Shown here in pieces: positions 1 to 6,442 of a stretch of 8,010 bases of DNA (its first letter is position 1; each line of letters starts with the position of its first letter). Below the pieces are notes generated by a model. It did not search any database. It was not told the DNA's origin and was given only the letters and a program-made list of their open reading frames with translations. Origin of the DNA: Chloroflexota bacterium (GTDB lineage: Bacteria > Chloroflexota > Limnocylindria > Limnocylindrales > CSP1-4); NCBI GenBank assembly GCA_021786265.1, contig JAJYNP010000049.1:1-8010 (forward strand), in the 5' to 3' direction. The position numbers and the translations under genes were made by a program.

Positions 1-72
1 TCCGATCTCGCAGATCGCGGCGAACACCTCGGCGGGTGCGGCATCGAGCACGTTGCGTCCCGCGATCTTCAT
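1..72 (-). CDS. CoxG-like SRPBCC protein, N-terminal fragment (runs off left edge)
   Basis: Only the first 24 codons are in the window. They read MKIAGRNVLDAAPAEVFAAI and then CEIG, which matches the opening of the CoxG/SRPBCC family (MKI.G...L.AP.E.V(W/F)AA). Members of this family fold as a ligand-binding helix-grip domain. CoxG members accompany aerobic CO dehydrogenase and other molybdenum hydroxylase operons, where they are thought to help mature or recruit the enzyme at the membrane. The ATG at 70-72 overlaps the stop of the upstream FadR-type regulator in an ATGA arrangement. A GGAG lies 8 bases before the start, so translation is probably coupled. A molybdenum hydroxylase beyond the left edge would fit but is not visible. 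With so few residues, another SRPBCC family remains possible. Confidence 0.6.
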   Translation of the reverse strand, partial: MKIAGRNVLDAAPAEVFAAICEIG

Positions 73-869
73 CGCGCCGGCTCCGCGACGGCGGGCCCCG
101 CCCCGAGCGCCCGCTCCACGTGGTCGAGGTGCTCCTGCATCGCGTGCGTGGCGGCCTCGGGATCGCGGGCCTGCAGCGCGGCGAGGATGCGGGCGTGGGC
201 GGCGAGCGTCGCCTGTCGCACCTCGCGCATGGAGCCCGTCCGCTCCCGGCTGACCTTCGCGAGCGTGTTGATGATCGCCATGAACTGGCCGAGCAGGAAG
301 TTGCCGGCGGCCGCGCAGACCGTGTCGTGGAACGCGATGTCGAGGTCGCTGAAGACGGCGGGATCGTCGACGACGCGGCGCAGGTCGGCGAGGATCGACT
401 CGAGCGACGCAAGCTGCTCGTCGCGGATCCGCTCTGCGGCGAGGCGGACGTTGCCGACCTCGACGACGCGGCGCGCCTCGAGCAGTTGGGCGAGCGCGAC
501 CGTGTCGGTGGAGAACGCGAACTCGAGGTGCGAGACGAGCTGCGTCGGCTCGAGCGACGTCACGTACGTGCCGCTGCCCTGGCGGATGTCGACGACCTTC
601 ATGAGCGCGAGCGCGCGCAGGGCCTCGCGAAGGACCGGCCGGCTCACCTCCATCATCGAGGCGAGCGTCCGTTCGGGCGGAAGCTTGTCGCCGGGCCGCA
701 GCTCGCGTGCACGGATGAGGGCCAGCAGGCGAGCGGCGATCTCCTCGGGGAGCGTGCTGCGCGCGATCACGCGGAACCGCCCGTCCGGTGAGGCGTTCGG
801 GGCGGTTCCGGGCTTCGGTTCGGCGTCGACTGGCACGCGCGTTCGTCCTCCCTGGCCCCCGGCCGCCAT
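69..869 (-). CDS. GntR family transcriptional regulator, FadR subfamily (FCD domain)
   Basis: A 266-residue DNA-binding regulator that likely responds to a small carboxylate or other metabolite. After a Pro/Ala/Gly-rich N-terminal tail of about 35 residues comes a winged helix-turn-helix (about 38-105) with the GntR signature GDKLPPERTLA (60-70), then SRPVLREALRAL and the wing motif RQGSGTYV (96-103). The rest (about 125-255) is an all-helical FCD effector domain. It keeps the usual metal/ligand residues: D177 and H181 in DIAFH, H225 in AAHARI and H247 in QEHLDH. The ATG at 867-869 is chosen because a perfect AGGAGG sits 5 bases upstream. Its stop overlaps the start of the CoxG-like gene, and it is divergent from the ABM-SDR pair. 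A FadR-type palindrome lies just upstream, so autoregulation and control of the divergent operon are likely. The effector is unknown. Confidence 0.95.
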   Translation of the reverse strand: MAAGGQGGRTRVPVDAEPKPGTAPNASPDGRFRVIARSTLPEEIAARLLALIRARELRPGDKLPPERTLASMMEVSRPVLREALRALALMKVVDIRQGSGTYVTSLEPTQLVSHLEFAFSTDTVALAQLLEARRVVEVGNVRLAAERIRDEQLASLESILADLRRVVDDPAVFSDLDIAFHDTVCAAAGNFLLGQFMAIINTLAKVSRERTGSMREVRQATLAAHARILAALQARDPEAATHAMQEHLDHVERALGAGPAVAEPAR

Positions 870-874
870 GCTAG

Positions 875-880
875 CCTCCT
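875..880 (-). promoter_or_regulatory. Ribosome binding site of the FadR-type regulator
   Basis: On the minus strand AGGAGG stands 5 bases before the ATG at 869. It is a perfect Shine-Dalgarno sequence and fixes the start despite the long N-terminal tail. Confidence 0.8.
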
Positions 881-896
881 GTCGAACGTCTGGTCA

Positions 897-911
897 AGTG
901 GTAAGACCGCT
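897..911. promoter_or_regulatory. Candidate FadR/GntR operator in the divergent intergenic region
   Basis: The sequence AGTGGTAAGACCGCT is a near-perfect palindrome: AGTGGT and ACCGCT pair at five of six positions around an AAG spacer. Its core TGGTAAGACCG fits the published FadR-subfamily consensus TnGTnnnACnA at all but the last position, and contains the same GGTnnnACC core known from FadR and PdhR sites. It lies 27 bases from the regulator's ATG and about 126 bases before the ABM gene. From there it could repress both transcription units. A second, looser symmetry, GGTC-N9-GACC (892-908), overlaps it. No clear -35/-10 pair was recognised beside it. Confidence 0.55.
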
Positions 912-1026
912 GAAGGCTGGGGGGATCGAGCGGTCGGCGGCCGGAGAGGCGCCCGCAGGCAGGACGACGGCAGGCCGACCACGTGCGCAGACAACAGGAG
1001 CAGCGAACCGGGACGGCAGCCCGGAT

Positions 1027-1031
1027 GGAGG
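1027..1031 (+). promoter_or_regulatory. Ribosome binding site deciding the ABM gene start
   Basis: GGAGG ends 5 bases before the ATG at 1037. The earlier in-frame starts (GTG at 983, ATG at 1025) have only weak purine stretches before them. The GGAGG lies inside the coding region that either earlier start would require. Confidence 0.65.
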
Positions 1032-1036
1032 CGGAG

Positions 1037-1324
1037 ATGATCGAGCGCCACCTCACGTTCAACGTCCTCGAGGGCCATGCGGCCGACTTCGAGGCGCTCT
1101 TCGCGACGCGCTACCGCCCTGCGATGTCGAAGTCGCCGGGGTTCGTGGATGTCTGGCTGCTTCGCGAGCTCGTGCAGACGGGGCGGTACCAGATGGTGCT
1201 GCGGTTCGAGAGCGTCGACGCTGCCACGGGCTGGCGGACGTCGGCCGAGCACCAGGCGCTCCAGCCGGACCTGAACGCGCTCCACACGGGCATGGACGTC
1301 GCGGCCTACGAAGTGGTGGGCTGA
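1037..1324 (+). CDS. Antibiotic biosynthesis monooxygenase (ABM)-family dimeric alpha/beta-barrel protein
   Basis: A small cytoplasmic protein of 95 residues beginning MIERHLTFNVLEG. It has the ABM layout: first strand IERHLTFNV (2-10), a helix with DFEALFATRY (17-26), SPGFVDVWLLRE (33-44), strand YQMVLRFES (51-59), then the W66...S69...H72 stretch (GWRTSAEHQAL) typical of the family. ABM proteins form ferredoxin-like dimers. Some are cofactor-free monooxygenases, others only bind small molecules, so enzymatic activity is not proven here. The reading frame is open back to a GTG at 983, but 1037 is preferred because of its GGAGG and because homology starts there. Only 4 bases separate it from the SDR gene, indicating one operon. 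A 7-base inverted repeat (932-938 and 974-980) lies in its leader. Confidence 0.82.
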   Translation: MIERHLTFNVLEGHAADFEALFATRYRPAMSKSPGFVDVWLLRELVQTGRYQMVLRFESVDAATGWRTSAEHQALQPDLNALHTGMDVAAYEVVG

Positions 1325-1328
1325 CCCG

Positions 1329-2321
1329 ATGGCAGACGAGCGCTTCCTCGTCACGGGCGGGACGGGGTGCATCGGCTCGCGGGTCGTCGCGAACCTCGTT
1401 CGCGAGAGCGTCCCGGTGACCGTCCTCACGTCCGGCGGATCCACGCACCGACTCCGGCTGGTCCTGTCCGACGACGAACTGCGGCAGGTCGACTGGGTCC
1501 GTGGGGACATCGCCGATGTCGACGCGCTCGAGGCGGCGTCGAGGGCGCGCGCGATCACGACGATCGTTCACCTCGCCGCGCTCCAGGTCCCGTTCTGCGC
1601 GGCGGACCCGCTCGCCGGGGCGCGCGTCAACGTCACCGGCACGGTGGCGATCTTCGAGCTCGCGCGACGGCTCGGGATCGGTCGCGTCACGTACGCGAGC
1701 AGCGCGGCAGTCTATGGGCCGAAGTCCGACTACCCGCACGAGACTCTCCCCGCCGACGCGGCGCTCCGCCCCACCACGCACTACGGCGTGTTCAAGGTCG
1801 CGAACGAGCTGGATGCCGCGATCTGGTGGGCCACGCAGGGCGTCGCGAGCGTGGGGTTGCGGCCGCATTCGGTGTATGGCCCCGGGCGCGACCAGGGCAT
1901 CACCTCGAAGCCGACCGTCGCGATGATCGCGGCCGCCGCGGGCCGCCCGTACCGCATCGGCTTCGGCGGCCGTTATCAGTTCCAGTTCGTGGACGACGCG
2001 GCGAAGGCGTTCCTGGATGCGGCGCGGTCGGACTCCGGTGGCGCGCCGGTGTACAGCCTCCCGGGGCCGCGCGTCGGAGTCGACGAGGTCGTCGAGATGA
2101 TCGGGCGGGCGGAGCCGGCCAGCCGGCCGATGATCTCCCATGACCACACACCACTCCCCCTCCCCGAGGCGTTCGACGGCCGGCCGTTCGAGGCAGCGTT
2201 CGGCGCGCGGGAACTGACGCCGCTCGAGGACGGCGTCCGGGAGACGATCGAGACGTACCGCCGCGCGATCCGCGACGGCATCGTCGACGACTCCTGGCTC
2301 GATCGGGTGCTGGGAGCGTAG
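1329..2321 (+). CDS. NAD(P)-dependent epimerase/dehydratase, extended SDR family
   Basis: A 330-residue Rossmann-fold oxidoreductase or epimerase, probably acting on a sugar, a nucleotide sugar or a related polyol or acid. Visible motifs: the glycine-rich dinucleotide loop TGGTGCIG (9-16), GDI (59-61) which binds adenine, HLAA (81-84), the serine strand YASSAAVYG (122-130, S124 or S125), the catalytic YxxxK at Y152 and K156, and RPHSVYGPGR (178-187), the usual extended-SDR substrate-site motif. Length is normal for UDP-galactose-4-epimerase-like enzymes. The end of the second strand (TVLTSGGSTHR) has no clear Asp for NAD selection, so the cofactor is undecided. It follows the ABM gene by 4 bases with GGTGGG as the likely ribosome site, and a hairpin follows its stop. 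The FadR operator probably controls it. The substrate cannot be named from sequence alone. Confidence 0.93.
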   Translation: MADERFLVTGGTGCIGSRVVANLVRESVPVTVLTSGGSTHRLRLVLSDDELRQVDWVRGDIADVDALEAASRARAITTIVHLAALQVPFCAADPLAGARVNVTGTVAIFELARRLGIGRVTYASSAAVYGPKSDYPHETLPADAALRPTTHYGVFKVANELDAAIWWATQGVASVGLRPHSVYGPGRDQGITSKPTVAMIAAAAGRPYRIGFGGRYQFQFVDDAAKAFLDAARSDSGGAPVYSLPGPRVGVDEVVEMIGRAEPASRPMISHDHTPLPLPEAFDGRPFEAAFGARELTPLEDGVRETIETYRRAIRDGIVDDSWLDRVLGA

Positions 2322-2353
2322 GCGAGCACCCTCGACCGCGAGCAAACGCGCAA

Positions 2354-2383
2354 ACGGGAGGGAGCCTCCCGGCTCCCTCCCGT
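2354..2383. terminator. Bidirectional hairpin between convergent genes
   Basis: ACGGGAGGGAGC and GCTCCCTCCCGT are perfect 12-base complements. One further C-G pair makes a 13-pair stem closed by a TCCC tetraloop. It stands 32 bases after the SDR stop and 37 bases after the nucleotidase stop on the other strand. On the minus strand the stem runs into GTTTGCGCGTTTGC, a weak T-rich tail. On the plus strand there is no T run. It is best read as a shared terminator, more classical for the nucleotidase, or as an mRNA 3'-end stabiliser. Confidence 0.7.
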
Positions 2384-2420
2384 CGAATCCGATCCGCGGA
2401 CCGTGTCCGCCGGAACGGGA

Positions 2421-5400
2421 CTACAGCTTGGTGACTCGTCCGTCGATCTTCGGGTACACCGTCGGGTCGATGGGCGTTGCGCCCGCTTGGCCCGGAGTGC
2501 CCCACACGTGCTGGACGTAGCCGAGCAGCGCGTCGAGGTCACTCACGCCGATGCGCGTGAAGTTCGTGCCGGCGAGGAACGAGGAGAACCCGTCCCCGCC
2601 AGTCCCGATGTACTCGTTCATCGTCGCGGTGTAGGCGGTCGTGTCCTTGAGGACCGGCGTGCCGTCCTTCAGAGTCACGGAAACGATCTTCGATCCGACG
2701 GGATTCGCCGAATTCCACGTGTACTTGAAGCCCGAGATCGGCAGCATGCGCTTAGTCACGAACTGCTGCTCAAGCACGTCGTAGAGCTGGCTGCCGGTCA
2801 GCGTCATTGTGACGAGCTTGTTGTCGAACGGCTGGACGTTGAAGATGTCCGTCCAGGTAACATCGTGGGGATACGAGCTGAAGCCGATATCCGCGCGGAG
2901 GCCGCCCGGGTTCGTGAACCCAATCTGCGTCCCGCCCTTCCAGGCGGCCGCGTCGGCGACGAGGTCGCCCATCGCGGACTCACCGGAGGCGTTCTGGGTC
3001 CGGGTGATCGGGCCGACATCCAGCGTTGCCACGACGGCGTTGACGGTTGGGCCGATCACGTCCTGGTAGTGGGCGACGAGGGCGGCGATGCCCGGGTCCG
3101 GAGTCATGCCAGCGTTGTACGTCGTAACGACTTTGAGGCTGGCGTTGACGATCCCGCCGTGGAGACGATCGTAACTCAGGTTCGAGACGCCGATCGCGGT
3201 CCCCGACGAGTACGCCTGGATGATCGGCACGCCGTTGATCACGCCCGAGTAGCCACTGTGCGAGTGACCCGAGACGATCAGATCGACGCCGGGCTGGGCG
3301 ACATCGACGATCTCCTGGGTAACCTTGCCGCCGTACACGTCCGGCATGTGGGCGAGGACGACGACGAGTTCGGCGCCCTGCGCCCGCAGGTCGGAGACGA
3401 GCTGGGTGACGATCGGTCCAACGGGCCGGAAGTCGAGACCCGCGGTGTTGCCGGCCATGACGATCGTCGGCGTGTCCTTACTGGTGACGCCGATCACGCC
3501 GACCTTGCGGCCTTTCACGGTGAACATGGCCGTCGGCTCGGCCCAGCTCGGTCTGGTGTCCGTGCCAGTGAGGAAGATGTTGGCGGCGAGGATCGGGTAG
3601 TCGGCCTGGGCCATGCGGTCCTGGAGCGTCCCGAGTCCCCAGTCGAACTCGTGGTTCCCGACCACGGCGGCCTCATAGCCCATGTGATTGAAGACGTCGA
3701 TCACCGACTCGCCCTTGAGCAGGTTGGAGATCGGCGTGCCCTGCATCTCGTCGCCCGCATCGAGGAGCGTCGTCCCAGCGGGGTTCAGGGCCCTGTAGTT
3801 GTTGATGTAGGCCATGTCATAAGCGGCGCCGCCAACGAGCGCAGGATTCGAGCTACTCAGCGCCTTAGGTTGAAGTTGTCCGTGGAAGTCGTTCGTCGAG
3901 AGGAACGTGAAGAGCGGGTACGTGGCCTCACGGACGAGCGCGAGCGCGTCGGCATTGGTCAGCGTCTGCTTCGGCTGCAGCTGGTTTCTGGCCGGCGTGT
4001 AGATCGAAGCGGCGAGCGCATAGGCCGTGGCGACCTTCGCCCAGGCAGACAGGCTGTCGAAGTCGGTGTAGGACTTGAGCAGCGCCTGGTTCGGGGTGAC
4101 GTCCCAGTTGCCGTTCATCGCCCTGTTGCCGAGGAGATAGAGGGCACCCTCGCGCGGGACTGTCGTTTCCGCCGTCTTCTCGCCCGGCAGCTTCATGTAG
4201 TCGCCGGTCGAGCCGGCGAACCCGGTCCAGAGGAGACTGGCGTAGTCAGCGCGGGTGATCGACTGCGACGCCGAGCTGGAGAGCCAGGTCGCTGGCGGCG
4301 GCAGCAGGTCGTAGTTGTGGACGCAGACGTCGGAGGGCGAGATCGTGCCCTTGGCCGTGATCCAGTCCGTGATGAGGTCACGAACCTGGGTCGTCGACTG
4401 GTAGAGGATCGTCGCGTCCTTGAACTGGCCGGTCGCGCGGTAGTTGTTGAGCGCGACATTGACGTGCTGGGTCATCGCCAGCGGCTTGCCGTTCAGGTCC
4501 AGCTCCACGACCCGCTGTCCGACCGGCTTGGTGACGTCGATCTTGTAGTCGATGCCCGACCAGAGGTCGTAGTTGTAGTCGGCCATCTGCGAGTTCTTGG
4601 TCACGCCGTCCGGGGTGTAGTAGTACTGGTTGAAGTACCCCGCCGTCCACTCGAGCTCGTTTTTGATCTGCTGCCCGGTGGCGTCGACGACGTAGAGCGT
4701 GTTGTCGTAGATGTAGAGCGCGTACGCGTCCTTGAGCTTGATCGGGCCGGCGTTCAGCTGGGCGCTGTTGTTGAACAGCGCGGCCAGCGACGCCTGGGCC
4801 GGGAAGCCGGCCGCCGCGGCGGAGTCCATCTGGACCTGGTTGATCAGGTCGGCCGTCGGCCCATCGGCGATGCGCGCCTGGAAGCCGCCGGTGAAGGCGG
4901 CCGCGGCGGTCCCGATCGGCGTGTTGATGTACGCGACGGCACCGTCGTGGTAGGGATCGGTAACCGCCTTGACGACGGGGTCTTCGTCCAGCCCGCCGAC
5001 GGACGGGGCGGTGGACGATTTCTGCGTGACCTCCCAGTCGCTGCCGGAACCGGTGATCTTCAGGCGGATGTCGGAGACGTTCTTGGCCTGCGAGGATGGC
5101 TCGGTGATGAGGACGCCATTGACCAGGTCGCCCGCAATCGTGGAGTGGGCATGCCCGGCCAGGATGACGTCGATGCCCGAGACCTGGTTCGCCAGCGCCT
5201 TGGCGAAGTCCTCCTCGAGGCCGTAGCCGTACGTTTCGTCGGTTCCGGCGTGCGCCGCGACGACGATCACGTCGGCCCCGGCGGCCTTCATCTCCGGGAC
5301 GTACTTGTTGGCGGCCACGATCGGGTCACCGAAGACGCAACCCGTGATGTTCTTGGCCTGCTCCCAGTGCGGCACAGCGGGCGGCGTGAGGCCGAGGATG

Positions 5401-5933
5401 CCCACGTCGACGGTTTCCCCGCCGCCAACGTCCATGTGGTTGATCACGTACGGCTCGAACGTGTAGTCCGCGCAGCCGGTGACGTTCGCCGAGAGGAGCG
5501 GGAAGTCCGCATCACTCTGGTACTTGTTGAAGATCGTCGGCCCGTAGTTGAACTCGTGGTTCCCGACGGTCGAGGCGACGAAACCCATGGCGTTCATCGT
5601 GGCCGCCATCGGGTTCTCGAGCTCGGGGTGGAGCACCTCGTAGTAATAGGACAGCGGGGTGCCCTGGATCACGTCGCCATCGTCGATGAGGATGGTGTTG
5701 GGGTTCGTCGCCTTCGTGTTGTTGACGTACGTCGCGACCTTCGTGAGGCCGCCAGAAAACGCCTTGTCGCCGAAATAGTCCCAGGCGTCGACCTGGCCGT
5801 GGATGTCGCTCGTGCCGAGCACGACGATGTCCTTCGTCTCGGCGGCACGGACCGTGCTGCCCGGCATCGCCGCGGGAGTGACCAGCGTCAGCATCACCGC
5901 GAGCGCGAGCCACACATAGGACTTCCGATTCAC
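2421..5933 (-). CDS. Secreted tandem nucleotide phosphoesterase: CpdB-like 2',3'-cyclic phosphodiesterase/3'-nucleotidase plus UshA-like 5'-nucleotidase
   Basis: An exported 1170-residue enzyme likely to strip nucleotides outside the cell. The GTG at 5931-5933 is chosen because GGGAGG precedes it by 7 bases and it opens a signal peptide (NRK, then hydrophobic YVWLALAVMLTLV, likely cleavage near VRA-A, residues 28-31). Module 1 has metallophosphoesterase motifs TSDIHG (41-46), DDGD (84-87), GNHEFNYG (124-131), AAHAG (226-230) and GHAH (260-263). The WDYF and GLTKVATYV stretches and the C-terminal YDNTLYVV, AGYFNQ and NNYRATG are CpdB-like. Residues about 552-672 resemble S-layer homology segments (ITRADYASLLW; YTDFDSLSAWAKVATAYALA). 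Module 2 has STNDFHG (679-685), LLDAGD (723-728), GNHEFDWG (759-766), GHSH (889-892), GESAMGDLVADA (984-995), NPGGLRAD, QPFDNKL and GGDGF (1111-1115), as in UshA-type 5'-nucleotidases. The architecture recalls Bacillus YfkN, but no sortase motif or terminal membrane helix is seen. It appears monocistronic. Confidence 0.95.
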   Translation of the reverse strand: MNRKSYVWLALAVMLTLVTPAAMPGSTVRAAETKDIVVLGTSDIHGQVDAWDYFGDKAFSGGLTKVATYVNNTKATNPNTILIDDGDVIQGTPLSYYYEVLHPELENPMAATMNAMGFVASTVGNHEFNYGPTIFNKYQSDADFPLLSANVTGCADYTFEPYVINHMDVGGGETVDVGILGLTPPAVPHWEQAKNITGCVFGDPIVAANKYVPEMKAAGADVIVVAAHAGTDETYGYGLEEDFAKALANQVSGIDVILAGHAHSTIAGDLVNGVLITEPSSQAKNVSDIRLKITGSGSDWEVTQKSSTAPSVGGLDEDPVVKAVTDPYHDGAVAYINTPIGTAAAAFTGGFQARIADGPTADLINQVQMDSAAAAGFPAQASLAALFNNSAQLNAGPIKLKDAYALYIYDNTLYVVDATGQQIKNELEWTAGYFNQYYYTPDGVTKNSQMADYNYDLWSGIDYKIDVTKPVGQRVVELDLNGKPLAMTQHVNVALNNYRATGQFKDATILYQSTTQVRDLITDWITAKGTISPSDVCVHNYDLLPPPATWLSSSASQSITRADYASLLWTGFAGSTGDYMKLPGEKTAETTVPREGALYLLGNRAMNGNWDVTPNQALLKSYTDFDSLSAWAKVATAYALAASIYTPARNQLQPKQTLTNADALALVREATYPLFTFLSTNDFHGQLQPKALSSSNPALVGGAAYDMAYINNYRALNPAGTTLLDAGDEMQGTPISNLLKGESVIDVFNHMGYEAAVVGNHEFDWGLGTLQDRMAQADYPILAANIFLTGTDTRPSWAEPTAMFTVKGRKVGVIGVTSKDTPTIVMAGNTAGLDFRPVGPIVTQLVSDLRAQGAELVVVLAHMPDVYGGKVTQEIVDVAQPGVDLIVSGHSHSGYSGVINGVPIIQAYSSGTAIGVSNLSYDRLHGGIVNASLKVVTTYNAGMTPDPGIAALVAHYQDVIGPTVNAVVATLDVGPITRTQNASGESAMGDLVADAAAWKGGTQIGFTNPGGLRADIGFSSYPHDVTWTDIFNVQPFDNKLVTMTLTGSQLYDVLEQQFVTKRMLPISGFKYTWNSANPVGSKIVSVTLKDGTPVLKDTTAYTATMNEYIGTGGDGFSSFLAGTNFTRIGVSDLDALLGYVQHVWGTPGQAGATPIDPTVYPKIDGRVTKL

Positions 5934-6439
5934 AGTTCCCCCTCCCTTACGCGTTCTCAAGTTCCGCTCGGAGAGCGGCGAGACAATCGGGCGGCGCACC
6001 TCCTCAGCTGAAGGAAACGGGGACGCCCCGGTGGCATGGGCGGGCACCGGGAACGAGTGGAGGCAACAGCTCGGAGGCTTCGGGGGTGCTTCGGGCGGGC
6101 GCCCGATCGCGGTCGACTTGACGCGCGCACCTCGGGACCTCGCACGAGCGCGGTGCGAATCGGAAGCGCGTCACGAGTCGAGAGTCGAGCAACGTCACCC
6201 CGACGCTGATGCCAATGGGGCTCGCGTCGGTGAGGGAACCGGCCAGGACTCTGGCGGCAACGGCACGTCGGCGGCCCCCCGTCTGGAGGGGAGGCTAGGC
6301 GCGGAGTGCGCCGGTCGAGTAGGGCCGAACGGACCCACGCAGGCGGATTGACGACCCGGGGCAGCACCTCACGCCTTCGCCAGCGCCGACCCGGACACCG
6401 TCTGGTTTCTCCGCCCGGCCTGGCACCCCGGGGGCGTCG
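5934..6439. other. 506-base region without a convincing gene; structured leader of the nucleotidase at its left end
   Basis: Open frames here encode Arg/Gly/Pro-rich sequence with no recognisable domain and no good ribosome site. On the minus strand, nearest the nucleotidase, there are several short perfect hairpins: 5964-5978 (CCGCTC/GAGCGG), 6018-6030 (CGGGG/CCCCG), 6028-6050 (CCGGTG/CACCGG) and 6091-6106 (TCGGGC/GCCCGA). The second and third share bases 6028-6030 and cannot both form in full. Further right are a tandem 7-base repeat GAGTCGA (6175-6188) and a C6/G4 hairpin near 6275-6291. No known riboswitch class, tRNA or standard small RNA was recognised, and no clear promoter could be placed. 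High G+C makes chance hairpins common. Confidence 0.5.
5941..5946 (-). promoter_or_regulatory. Ribosome binding site deciding the nucleotidase start
   Basis: On the minus strand AAGGGAGGGGGAACT precedes the GTG at 5933, placing GGGAGG 7 bases upstream. An in-frame ATG at 6047 would add 38 charged, Pro/Arg-rich residues before the signal peptide, so it is rejected as the start. Confidence 0.75.
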
Positions 6440-6442
6440 TCA
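6349..6442. repeat. Imperfect long inverted repeat at the 3' end of the dam-like gene
   Basis: TGACGACCCGGGG (6349-6361) is complementary to CCCCGG (6426-6431) plus GTCGTCA (6436-6442), leaving a 4-base bulge (6432-6435). The arms enclose 64 bases. The right arm includes the TGA stop of the methyltransferase gene, so the structure would form directly at the end of its mRNA. No T run follows. It could be a terminator-like or stabilising fold, or coincidence in GC-rich DNA. Confidence 0.35.

Noticed and set aside
36..1558. Several long plus- and minus-strand frames overlapping the FadR-type, ABM and early SDR genes
   Set aside because: All are Arg/Ser/Ala-rich shadow frames without recognisable motifs or ribosome sites, and they conflict with well-supported genes.
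1059..2345. A 428-codon minus-strand frame across the ABM and SDR genes
   Set aside because: Arg-rich, low-complexity antisense product. The plus strand encodes clear ABM and SDR motifs.
2403..6011. A 1202-codon open frame on the plus strand, exactly antisense to the nucleotidase
   Set aside because: Its product is a monotonous Val/Arg/Asp/Gly/Leu mix with no domain. It arises because codon bias in the GC-rich nucleotidase gene removes stops from the complementary frame. The minus-strand protein has a signal peptide and full catalytic motifs.
6175..6188. Tandem GAGTCGA repeat
   Set aside because: Only two 7-base copies; too short to call a meaningful repeat or part of a CRISPR array.
6180..6270. 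Possible cobalamin-riboswitch-like stretch (GTGAGGGAACCGG followed by CCAGGACTCTGGCGG)
   Set aside because: The conserved core elements expected after it (an AATCCGGC-like stretch and a B12 box) are absent, and no gene follows on the plus strand in the right place.
5957..6367. Open frames on both strands in the 506-base gap (minus 5957-6367, plus 6031-6351)
   Set aside because: No domain resemblance, composition typical of random GC-rich translation, no good ribosome site, and the minus frame overlaps the nucleotidase leader.
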